From positions 1-40,439 of the forward strand of contig DAOLNV010000053.1 of NCBI GenBank assembly GCA_035416745.1: a stretch of DNA of 40,439 bases. The letters are read 5' to 3'. A program made the position numbers and the translations under genes. The notes under the pieces are model-generated. The model had not been told where the DNA came from, did no database searches, and saw only the letters and a program-made list of their open reading frames with translations. Below are positions 31,569 through 38,434 of the stretch, one piece after another. Numbering within the stretch: the first letter of the stretch is position 1; every line of letters starts with the position of its first letter. The DNA is from Candidatus Hydrogenedentota bacterium (lineage in GTDB: Bacteria; Hydrogenedentota; Hydrogenedentia; Hydrogenedentales; SLHB01).

Positions 31569-33084
31569 GCGCCAGTATCCTCTCCGCCGTAAGCTTGCCG
31601 CTCAGTACCGCCATGGGCATTCCCGTGCCCGGCGTGGTGCTGGCGCCGGTGTAGTACATGCCTTCTAGCTCTGGGGCGTAGTTTCGGGCGCGGAACGGGC
31701 CTACCTGGAACAGCGTGTGTGCCGCGCCGAAAGCCGACCCGTCGTGTAATCCAAAACGCTCTCGCCAGTCGTTCGGGGTATAGACGTGCTCGACGCAGAT
31801 CCGGGCCGCGGTCAGGTCGCAATCGTGTTGTCTCAAACGCTCGAGCACCTGGGCCCGGATGCTCGCAACGCACTGTGCCCAGTCCACGTCGCCCATCCTG
31901 CTCAGTAACGGCAAGGGCACGAGCACGAACACCGTTGTGTTGCCCTCGGGTGCAAGCCGGGGGTCGGTCGCCGAGGCGATGCTCACATAGAAAGGAAGGC
32001 CGCGCGGAACCGTGCTGCCCCGGAACAAGTCACGGAAGGCGCCGGGATAGTCGTCGGGCAGGAAGATGGTGTGGTGGCCCATCCCCTTGACCTGCCCTCG
32101 CACGCCCCAGTAAAACGTCAGCACGGCAGGCGTCATGCGCGTCCGCGCGTTCGAGCGGCGCCGCTTCTCGATGAGCGGTTCGTGGCCGAGGAGGCTTTGG
32201 TCGGTCGTCGGCACATCCACGTTCGAGACGACAATCCGAAAGGCGTCTATTCCGCCTCCCGCTTTCCGCACCCCCCGCACCGCGCCGCCGGCGGTCTCGA
32301 TCCGCTCGACCGGGGTGCTTGTCAGGATTGCCACTCCTGTTTCGCGCGCGAGACGTTCAAGGCCCTCGACGAGGCCGTAGATTCCCCCCCGCGGCAGCCA
32401 TAACCCGTACGCGAGCTCTCCATACGGCAGGATCGAGAAGAAACCCGGCAGTTGGAAGGGGGAGCCGCCCAGGTACATTCCATACGACCCCAGCCCTTCG
32501 CGAATATGGCGGCTCTTGAAGAAACGGTCCAGCTCGCCGTACAGGGAGCGCCACACGCTCAGGCGCAGGATTTCCCCGGGCCGCATCGACACCAACCATC
32601 GCAGGGGGTTGTCAACATTGCGCGTCACCAATTTTGCAAACGCCAGGTCATACTTGGCTCCCGCGTCCGCAAGAAAGTGCATAAGCCCCGGCGCAACACG
32701 CGGTTCGACGGATTCCAGTGCCCTCAACAGAGCTACAAGATCGCTCGAGAGAGCGAACCGGGTTCCGTCGGGCCACTGAAATGCCACGCCGGGTTCCACG
32801 GGCAACAGCTCGATATAGTCCGCCATCCGGGCGCCGGCCGCGCGAAACAGGTTTTCGAAGACCCAGGGATAATTGAGGAGGGACGGTCCCGTGTCAAATC
32901 GAAAACCATTCGACTCGAGGAGGTTAGCGCGCCCGCCCAGACGCTCGTTCGCCTCGTAGAGGGTTACGGGGAATCCTGCCAGGCGCAGATGTATGGCCGC
33001 GCTCAATCCCCCAAGTCCCCCTCCTATCACGGCGACAGGAGACGCGGTATTGGCATGTTGACAGCGGTTTCCAAGCATAAGCAT
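31558..33084 (-). CDS. crtI: Phytoene desaturase family (CrtI-type) carotenoid oxidoreductase
   Basis: A 508-aa FAD enzyme that introduces double bonds into phytoene. The N-terminal dinucleotide-binding motif is VAVIGGGLGGLSAAIHL followed by YEANERLGGRAN. The FDTGPSLLNYPWVF substrate-region motif and the C-terminal CrtI signature MYYTGASTTPGTGMPMAVLSGKL (read here as two pieces) are present. The length is normal. It could also act as a CrtN/CrtD-type desaturase; the branch is not resolved by eye. It follows crtB by 35 bases. The first ATG (33084) has no strong ribosome binding site, and a second in-frame ATG lies at 33078. Confidence 0.93.
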   Translation of the reverse strand: MLMLGNRCQHANTASPVAVIGGGLGGLSAAIHLRLAGFPVTLYEANERLGGRANLLESNGFRFDTGPSLLNYPWVFENLFRAAGARMADYIELLPVEPGVAFQWPDGTRFALSSDLVALLRALESVEPRVAPGLMHFLADAGAKYDLAFAKLVTRNVDNPLRWLVSMRPGEILRLSVWRSLYGELDRFFKSRHIREGLGSYGMYLGGSPFQLPGFFSILPYGELAYGLWLPRGGIYGLVEGLERLARETGVAILTSTPVERIETAGGAVRGVRKAGGGIDAFRIVVSNVDVPTTDQSLLGHEPLIEKRRRSNARTRMTPAVLTFYWGVRGQVKGMGHHTIFLPDDYPGAFRDLFRGSTVPRGLPFYVSIASATDPRLAPEGNTTVFVLVPLPLLSRMGDVDWAQCVASIRAQVLERLRQHDCDLTAARICVEHVYTPNDWRERFGLHDGSAFGAAHTLFQVGPFRARNYAPELEGMYYTGASTTPGTGMPMAVLSGKLTAERILAHER

Positions 33085-33119
33085 AGTTTGAAGACGCGGC
33101 GCTCAACAGACGCCGGGAG

Positions 33120-34118
33120 TCACGAATGCAAGAAAGACAGTGGCAAGCGCCAGTACTTGCTCGCCGGTAGAAGCCTGAATTTGTCCCGGAAGGGCACAGT
33201 CTCCCGGTGCAGAAAACCCTCGCGACTGTTTCGGATCTGCCAGTTCAAGCGGCCATAGACTTCTATACAGGCATGGATGGCAGTCCGGCTATCCGGAGAG
33301 AACGCATCGAGGTCCGCGCGCGCCCGGTCGTAGTACACCTCTGCCTCCCCTGCCACACGATGCACAACACGCGAGATGGCCTCGCTTTGCGCGGGATCTA
33401 GGGTGTCCATGCGGGCAATGCCCTCTGCCCGCAGTAGTTCCATGGGGAGGTACTGCCTTCCTCGCCGCTGATCCTCGGCGACGTCGCGCACGAAGTTCGT
33501 GAGCTGCAGCGCGATCCCAAGGTCTCTCGCGGAACGTATGGCTCTCGGGAAATCCTCGGGGCGCGCCGGACCATAAACGTACGCCAGGAAATAGCCTACT
33601 ACGATCGCGCTGCCATAGACGTATCCATCGATAAGGTCCGTCAACGTCTCGAAATGCGCCGGACACACGTCGAGGCGCATGGCGCGAAGAAAATCGCGGT
33701 AGTATTCGTGGGGAATGTTGTTTCGCCGGACGACCTCGGCAAATGCGGCGGCAAACACCGGGGTCCCTGCCTCAACCGCGGCGCGCAGCGACGGCGCCGC
33801 AAGAGCCGCATCGTACTGGACGGTCCAGACGTCGAGCGCCTCAAGTTTGCGCGATTCATCCCACGCGAACGAGTCGACAATCTCGTCCGGATACCGGAGA
33901 GCCGAATAGATGACCTCGACCTGATCGCGCTTTACGCGGGGCAGGAAACGCGTGACGATGAAGAAGCTGGTACTGTAATTGCGCAGCACATGGCGTGAAC
34001 TGCGAACCGCCGCGGCCCATGCTTCAGAATCGCTGGCCGCGTCTCGCACTTCCGCTCGGGTCTGCGCCATAAAGCGCTCCCAGTCGGCAAGAGAGTACTC
34101 ATTTCGAGACAACCACAT
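33120..34118 (-). CDS. crtB: Phytoene/squalene synthase family protein
   Basis: A 332-aa trans-isoprenyl diphosphate synthase that condenses two prenyl diphosphates head to head. Both Asp-rich motifs are present: DEIVD (78-82, in YPDEIVDSFAW) and DVAED (212-216, in NFVRDVAEDQRRGRQYLP). These bind the Mg2+-diphosphate groups. RQYLP supports phytoene synthase. It is the first gene of the carotenoid operon. The start is ATG 34118. Upstream are a strong leader hairpin and a possible promoter with a long spacer. Squalene-type products are possible but less likely given the crtI neighbour. Confidence 0.93.
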   Translation of the reverse strand: MWLSRNEYSLADWERFMAQTRAEVRDAASDSEAWAAAVRSSRHVLRNYSTSFFIVTRFLPRVKRDQVEVIYSALRYPDEIVDSFAWDESRKLEALDVWTVQYDAALAAPSLRAAVEAGTPVFAAAFAEVVRRNNIPHEYYRDFLRAMRLDVCPAHFETLTDLIDGYVYGSAIVVGYFLAYVYGPARPEDFPRAIRSARDLGIALQLTNFVRDVAEDQRRGRQYLPMELLRAEGIARMDTLDPAQSEAISRVVHRVAGEAEVYYDRARADLDAFSPDSRTAIHACIEVYGRLNWQIRNSREGFLHRETVPFRDKFRLLPASKYWRLPLSFLHS

Positions 34119-34156
34119 AGCATATCCTTAATCACAGACTGTCGTTGCGCGGGTGC

Positions 34157-34183
34157 AGTGCGCCGCGCCTCTGGCGCCGCACT
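34157..34183 (-). other. Strong leader hairpin upstream of crtB
   Basis: AGTGCGGCGCC on the reverse strand (34183-34173) pairs with GGCGCGGCGCACT (34169-34157) across a 3-base loop with a 2-base bulge. It lies in the predicted crtB leader, between the promoter candidate and the start codon. No U-tract follows, so it is a structured leader element of unknown function. Confidence 0.45.
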
Positions 34184-34198
34184 CTCAAGTGCCCCTGA

Positions 34199-34231
34199 GT
34201 TATACGCTCCCGGGCCGCTGGCCTGTGTCAA
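34199..34231 (-). promoter_or_regulatory. Possible crtB operon promoter with 21-base spacer
   Basis: TTGACA (34231-34226) and TATAAC (34204-34199) on the reverse strand are separated by 21 bases that contain GGCCAGCGGCC, a small palindrome. Overlong spacers with a central palindrome are typical of MerR-family control, and carotenoid genes are often under MerR-type light regulators. The rest of 34119-34441 has no gene. Confidence 0.35.
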
Positions 34232-34441
34232 CCTGAAACAACATGAGAAAAAGATTGCTTCCCCATTTCTTGTGCGTGGGCACCTCGCCGCCGCATTGGG
34301 ACTTGCTCCGGCAGGTCAGCGGGCTGGCTCTCACATCGCCGCCCCGATGCACGCCCTGTTTAGACTTCAGCAATGATAGGATAGCACAGGCAAAGGTCAC
34401 TGTTCACTAATACAACCGTCGGCGGACGACGTTTCAGGGGC

Positions 34442-35659
34442 CTACCGCGACTTGAACAGGCCGCTGCGCCGCCGCCGGTACGAGATGCCGTGCCGCCCCC
34501 GGGCGGTTTCCCCGCCTGACGCCTGAAACAAGGAAATGACGGGCACCGCTCCCTCCCAATCGGCACGGGGCAGGTTCCGGCCCAGAGCCCGCTCGATGGC
34601 TTCCAGCGCGAGATGGTCGGACGGCGAAACGAACGTGAGCGCGTCACCGTCGGCGCTTGCCCGTGCCGTGCGGCCGATGCGGTGGATGTAATCCTCGGCG
34701 TTTTCGGGGATATCGAAGTTGATCACATGACTCACGGCCTCGATGTCAAGCCCCCGCGCGGCAACGTCGGTTGCTACGAGATAGCGGTACTTGCCCGACC
34801 GGAACCCGGCAAGCGCCTCGTTGCGCTGGCGCTGGGACCGGTCTCCGTGGAGCGCCTGTACCTTGAAACCGTGCTTTCGCAAGGCCTTGGCCACTCGCTC
34901 CGTGCGCGGTTTCGTGCCCACAAAAATCATGGCGGAGTCAATATTCTCGTCCAGCAGCAATTCCCGCAGCAGCGAAAGTTTTCCTTCGGCCTCAACCGTA
35001 TACAGCAGTTGACGCAGCGTCTCGACGGGCTTGGCAATCTGCCCGACTTCTATACGCTGGGGGTCTTTGAGAAACTCGTCGGCAAGCCGCGCGATTTCCC
35101 GCGGAAACGTTGCCGAACACATCACGGTCTGCCGCCCAGTGGGGAGTCTTCGAAGAATGCTGCGTATATCGGGAAGAAACCCCATATCGAGCATGCGGTC
35201 CGCCTCGTCCAGAATGAGCACCACGAGGTCGTTGAACCGGGCGTGGCCGCGGTGCATGTGGTCCAGAAGGCGGCCGGGTGTCGCGACCACCACGGCCACT
35301 CCCCTCTTGAATGCGTCGATTTGAGGCCCGTATCCCATGCCGCCGTACACCGCGGCACTGCCAATGCCCAGGGGTTTCCCCGTCCGGACGATCACCTCAT
35401 GAACCTGTTGCGCAAGTTCGCGGGTTGGCGCGAGCACCAACATCATATTTGCCCGAATGCGGCCTTCGGCAAGGCGCGTCAGGGCCGGCAGCACGTAAGC
35501 CAAGGTCTTCCCCGTGCCCGTCTGCGCCACGGCGACAACATCGCGCCCCGCGAGCACTGCAGGGATCGTTTCATGCTGAATCGGGGTGGGAGTGTGAATC
35601 TCCTCCGTATCCAGAACACGGAGCAAACTGGGATGTAAGCCGAAATCATCGAATTGCAT
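34442..35659 (-). CDS. DEAD-box RNA helicase
   Basis: A 405-aa ATP-dependent RNA helicase core. The Q motif is FGLHPSLLRVLDTEEIHTPT with PIQ. Walker A is AQTGTGKT, then PTRELAQQ, TPGRLLDHM, DEAD in LILDEADRML, SAT in VMCSATFPRE, and VATDVAARGLDI with HRIGRTARA in the second RecA domain. It is RhlE-like in length, with a short basic tail (GISYRRRRSGLFKSR) that may bind RNA. The start is ATG 35659 (MQFDDFGLHP), as in the family, with GGAAG close upstream; an extended reading to 35788 adds sequence without helicase similarity. The promoter candidate overlaps the stop of the upstream prepilin gene, leaving a leader of about 145 bases. Confidence 0.94.
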   Translation of the reverse strand: MQFDDFGLHPSLLRVLDTEEIHTPTPIQHETIPAVLAGRDVVAVAQTGTGKTLAYVLPALTRLAEGRIRANMMLVLAPTRELAQQVHEVIVRTGKPLGIGSAAVYGGMGYGPQIDAFKRGVAVVVATPGRLLDHMHRGHARFNDLVVLILDEADRMLDMGFLPDIRSILRRLPTGRQTVMCSATFPREIARLADEFLKDPQRIEVGQIAKPVETLRQLLYTVEAEGKLSLLRELLLDENIDSAMIFVGTKPRTERVAKALRKHGFKVQALHGDRSQRQRNEALAGFRSGKYRYLVATDVAARGLDIEAVSHVINFDIPENAEDYIHRIGRTARASADGDALTFVSPSDHLALEAIERALGRNLPRADWEGAVPVISLFQASGGETARGRHGISYRRRRSGLFKSR

Positions 35660-35809
35660 ATACTTCCGCCCGCCCGCCGGGTTGGCATACACCGGATCGC
35701 AGTGCTTGAAGCACGCGTCACGAAACCCGCAAGCAAACATGCGTAATCTGTTTGAAGACCAAGGCTCCCGGCGTGTCGAACACAGCACCTGAAACAGTCA
35801 GGCAGGGTG

Positions 35810-35815
35810 ATTATA
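35810..35815 (-). promoter_or_regulatory. Probable -10 element of the helicase gene
   Basis: A perfect TATAAT on the reverse strand overlaps the stop codon of the prepilin-like gene (TTG CTA TAA). The -35 region is weak. It would give the DEAD-box gene its own transcript with a leader of about 145 bases; long leaders are common for cold-induced helicases. Confidence 0.4.
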
Positions 35816-36734
35816 GCAAGTTTTTCACGTGCGCAAAGAGGATGGACCACGAGGCGCAGATTGGAAACTCGCCCGGATACCGGATGAACTCGACATGGCC
35901 GTCCATGAAAAGGACATTGCCGCCGCCCGGTACATGGTTGAATTCATTGACGGTATAGGGGTTTCCGAGCAGATCAACGCTGTTTACGGTCACATCAGCA
36001 TTCGCGGAGTCGTGCATGACCACCAAGCGGCTCTGGGCGATTGACCCGGCTGCCGGATTGTTTACGTCCGTCACAAAGAACCGTTCGATTCCTTCGCGCA
36101 ACCTGTAAGCCGTCTTTTCTCCGACCAGCACATCGCGATCCGCCGCAGTCACGGCATCCTCGAGCGTGGCCGCATCCACGACACCCGTAACCATCTCGAT
36201 AAACGCAAGAAGAAAATCACTTGAAAGGAAACCCAGGGCGGGGTCCGTGCTTTGAAGGTCATCCCTGTCTGTCAGGTAGTACTCCGGTGTCAAGGCCCAC
36301 CCGTAGTAGAAATACGAAATCGGATACATCAGGCACGGACAGATCGCGGAATCCAGCTCGCCATTGCAGTGGAAGGCGCCCCCTTCAAGTACGTCCGCAG
36401 TGTCCGGATCAGATGGACACAGCAGAATCATTGCGTCGCTCATATACTCGGGGTAAATGGAAGCTCCTTCCGGGGTCCATATCAAAATCGCTTCGCTGGT
36501 TACTTGGTCGCATGCCGTACCGTCACGGAACCGAAGCGGAGGAAACTTCTCCCCCTGCGATTCGTTTGCATACATTTTGAAAATCAACCCCATTTGTTTG
36601 AGGTTGTTGGCGCAGCTGGCCCGGCGTGCGGCTTCCCTGGCCCGCGCGAGTGCTGGCAACAAGATCGCCGCCAATATCCCGATGATGGCTACTACGACGA
36701 GCAGCTCGATCAGGGTAAATCCTCGATACCTCAT
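35811..36734 (-). CDS. Prepilin-type N-terminal cleavage/methylation protein (large pseudopilin, DUF1559-like)
   Basis: A 307-aa protein with a type IV prepilin leader MRYRGFTLIELLVVVAIIGI. Cleavage is expected between Gly5 and Phe6, and Glu10 is the conserved +5 residue. A helix to about residue 40 (ALARAREAARRASCANNLKQ) gives the lollipop stem. The C-terminal FNHVPGGGNVLFMDGHVEFI carries the H-x-G-x-DG type ending of the large pseudopilin family that is greatly expanded in Planctomycetota, Lentisphaerota and relatives. Its role in a secretion or fibre system is unproven. The start is ATG 36734 with GGGGAGAG upstream. Translated sequence upstream in the same frame (to 37322) is not pilin-like and spans promoter DNA. 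Confidence 0.9.
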   Translation of the reverse strand: MRYRGFTLIELLVVVAIIGILAAILLPALARAREAARRASCANNLKQMGLIFKMYANESQGEKFPPLRFRDGTACDQVTSEAILIWTPEGASIYPEYMSDAMILLCPSDPDTADVLEGGAFHCNGELDSAICPCLMYPISYFYYGWALTPEYYLTDRDDLQSTDPALGFLSSDFLLAFIEMVTGVVDAATLEDAVTAADRDVLVGEKTAYRLREGIERFFVTDVNNPAAGSIAQSRLVVMHDSANADVTVNSVDLLGNPYTVNEFNHVPGGGNVLFMDGHVEFIRYPGEFPICASWSILFAHVKNLL

Positions 36735-36926
36735 GGCTCTCTCCCCAAGACCGGGACACTCCTCCTCAGGAGTCCTGTCAATAAAAACCCGCGCCATCCT
36801 GCTAACCATTGTATCACGAAAATCAATGGAATATATCCGGAAATTCCCGATAATTCCGAATTTACCCATCTCGAAATCCATCTTGACGGAAAGTCTGGGC
36901 CGGTCTCTTGTCCCGGACCAGTTGCA

Positions 36927-36954
36927 ATTATACCATATATTATGCGACTTGCAA
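36927..36954 (-). promoter_or_regulatory. Strong promoter of the prepilin-like gene
   Basis: On the reverse strand TTGCAA (36954-36949), a 16-base AT-rich spacer, and a perfect TATAAT (36932-36927) lie in an AT-rich island (about 36780-37010). Transcription would start near 36920, leaving a leader of about 185 bases. A direct repeat of TTGCAA(TAA)-ATTATAC overlaps it on the plus strand (36922-36933 and 36949-36966). Confidence 0.6.
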
Positions 36955-37114
36955 TAATAATTATACGAATCGAGAAAAAACCAACCATTAACGACGGCGT
37001 GAATCCTGCGTAAACAATCAATTCTGTGCTGGAAACTGTGCGGGGGCGGATACATCCGGTGGGGTCGATGTTCTTGGACAGACAGCGGCTGCCGCCGGGC
37101 CCGTTCGGTCACGC

Positions 37115-37256
37115 AAGCTCCTCCCAAGGAGCTTTGGACGAGATACCTCGTCCGGGGACATAGAGCGGCCAGCCGCGCGGGCGCACGGTCGCGCCTGGTA
37201 ATGATGGCTGGTTGCCTCATTACGCTCGCATCTGAGGTTGGTCTTGGCGGCCAACC
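37115..37256 (+). ncRNA. Candidate structured RNA or leader with several consecutive hairpins
   Basis: Four good hairpins and one weaker one lie in 142 bases with no gene. H1: AAGCTCCT/AGGAGCTT, loop CCCA (37115-37134). H2: GGACGAG/CTCGTCC, loop ATAC (37136-37153). H3: GGCGC/GCGCC (37180-37195). H4: GTAATGA, bulged T, GGC, loop TGGTT, GCC, TCATTAC (37198-37223). H5: GGTTGGTC/GGCCAACC, loop TTGGC (37236-37256). H5 needs a G-U pair on the plus strand but would have A-C on the minus strand, so plus-strand RNA is favoured. It matches no RNA family I know (RNase P, tmRNA, SRP, 6S or SAM riboswitches). It could be an independent RNA or the long leader of mtnA. Confidence 0.45.
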
Positions 37257-37304
37257 CGCGCCCTGCGTCAAATCATTATCATGGCTTCGGGTGTAACGTA
37301 AAAC

Positions 37305-37333
37305 TTGCCTCACGCGCCGCACTTGGGTAGCCT
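37305..37333 (+). promoter_or_regulatory. Possible mtnA promoter
   Basis: TTGCCT (37305-37310), 17 bases, and TAGCCT (37328-37333) could form a weak sigma70 promoter. Transcription would then start only about 25 bases before the mtnA ATG and exclude the hairpin segment from the mRNA. Confidence 0.3.
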
Positions 37334-37362
37334 ACCGGAAGGTTAGACATAAGGAGCCTCCT
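37326..37362 (+). promoter_or_regulatory. Two 11-base palindromes before mtnA, one over the ribosome binding site
   Basis: GGTAGCCTACC (37326-37336) and AGGAGCCTCCT (37352-37362) are both perfect palindromes around a central C and share the core AGCCT. The second contains the AGGAG ribosome binding site and ends two bases before the ATG, so it could hide the site in RNA or be bound as DNA. Confidence 0.4.
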
Positions 37363-37364
37363 GT

Positions 37365-38402
37365 ATGAATCTTACGCCGGTCATCTGGCGAGCAGGGGAA
37401 CTATCCATAATCGACCAAACGCTGTTGCCGCTGGAGTATCGGGAGGTTCGCCTGGACTCGCTGCAAGCCGTCTGGGATGCGATCCGCAGCCTTCGGGTCC
37501 GTGGAGCGCCGGCCATCGGAGTCTGTGCGGCATTCGGCGTGGTGGTATGCCTGCGCGAAAACCGCCCACAAGACGTCTCGGCCGCTCTGCGGACGGTGGA
37601 CGAGGCGGCGGGACGTCTGGAAACCGCACGGCCGACCGCGGTCAATCTGTTCTGGGCTTTGCGCCGGATGCAGCATGCGGCCCGGGAACACGCGGGCACC
37701 GTGTCCGTGCAGGGCTTCATGGACGCACTCGAGACGGAAGCGTGCGCCATCCGCGACGAGGACACGGCCTGCTGCCGGCGAATAGGCGATTTTGGCGCTG
37801 CACTGATCCCTGAAGGCGGCGGGGTGTTGACCTATTGCAATGCCGGTGCATTGGCGACGAGCGCCTATGGCACCGCTCTTGCGGCGATGTATCGCGCCCA
37901 CGAGCAAGGCCGCTCCTTTCACGTCTACGCAAGCGAGACCCGGCCTCTGCTGCAAGGCGCCCGTTTGACCGCCTGGGAACTGATGCGCGCCGGTATCAAG
38001 GTCACTCTCATCTGCGACAACATGGCCGCGCAAGTCATGCGCGAGGGCCGTGTCCAGCTCGTGCTGACCGGTGCGGACCGCATCGCCGCAAATGGCGACA
38101 CGGCCAACAAGATCGGCACGTACGGGCTTGCGGTGCTTGCAGCAGCCCACGGGGTGCCGTTTTACGTCGCCGCCCCTTTGTCGACGTTCGATCCGGCGGC
38201 CGCGAACGGGGACGCCATTCCCATTGAGCACCGTCCCGGCGGCGAGATCACCGATGGCCTCGGCAAGCGCATAGCTCCAGAGGGTGTGGACGCGTACAAC
38301 CCGGCTTTTGATGTAACGCCGGCGCGTCTGATCGCGGGAATTGTCACGGAAAGGGGTATATTGCGGCCGCCTTTCCTGAATTCAATCAGCGAGTGCTTCT
38401 GA
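37365..38402 (+). CDS. mtnA: Methylthioribose-1-phosphate isomerase
   Basis: A 345-aa enzyme of the methionine salvage pathway that converts 5-methylthioribose 1-phosphate to the ribulose form. Seen are the RVRGAPAIGVCAAFG motif in the N-terminal third, the catalytic Cys in LTYCNAGALAT near 157, TRPLLQGARLTAWEL, the catalytic Asp in TGADRIAANGDTANKIGTY, and PIEHRPGGEIT. These separate it from the related eIF2B-like proteins. The length is normal. The start is ATG 37365 after AGGAG. No other mtn gene is nearby. The FapA-like gene follows after about 30 bases. Confidence 0.95.
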   Translation: MNLTPVIWRAGELSIIDQTLLPLEYREVRLDSLQAVWDAIRSLRVRGAPAIGVCAAFGVVVCLRENRPQDVSAALRTVDEAAGRLETARPTAVNLFWALRRMQHAAREHAGTVSVQGFMDALETEACAIRDEDTACCRRIGDFGAALIPEGGGVLTYCNAGALATSAYGTALAAMYRAHEQGRSFHVYASETRPLLQGARLTAWELMRAGIKVTLICDNMAAQVMREGRVQLVLTGADRIAANGDTANKIGTYGLAVLAAAHGVPFYVAAPLSTFDPAAANGDAIPIEHRPGGEITDGLGKRIAPEGVDAYNPAFDVTPARLIAGIVTERGILRPPFLNSISECF

Positions 38403-38434
38403 CGGCATACGAAAGCAACGTGGGATTTGCCAGG

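Noticed and set aside
37021..37260. RNase P, tmRNA, SRP RNA or a SAM-type riboswitch before mtnA
   Set aside because: None of the conserved cores of these RNAs could be found; only the hairpins are supported.
36735..37322. Upstream extension of the prepilin-like frame by 196 codons
   Set aside because: A prepilin leader must be at the N-terminus, and the ATG at 36734 has a good ribosome binding site. The extension spans the promoter and the hairpin segment.
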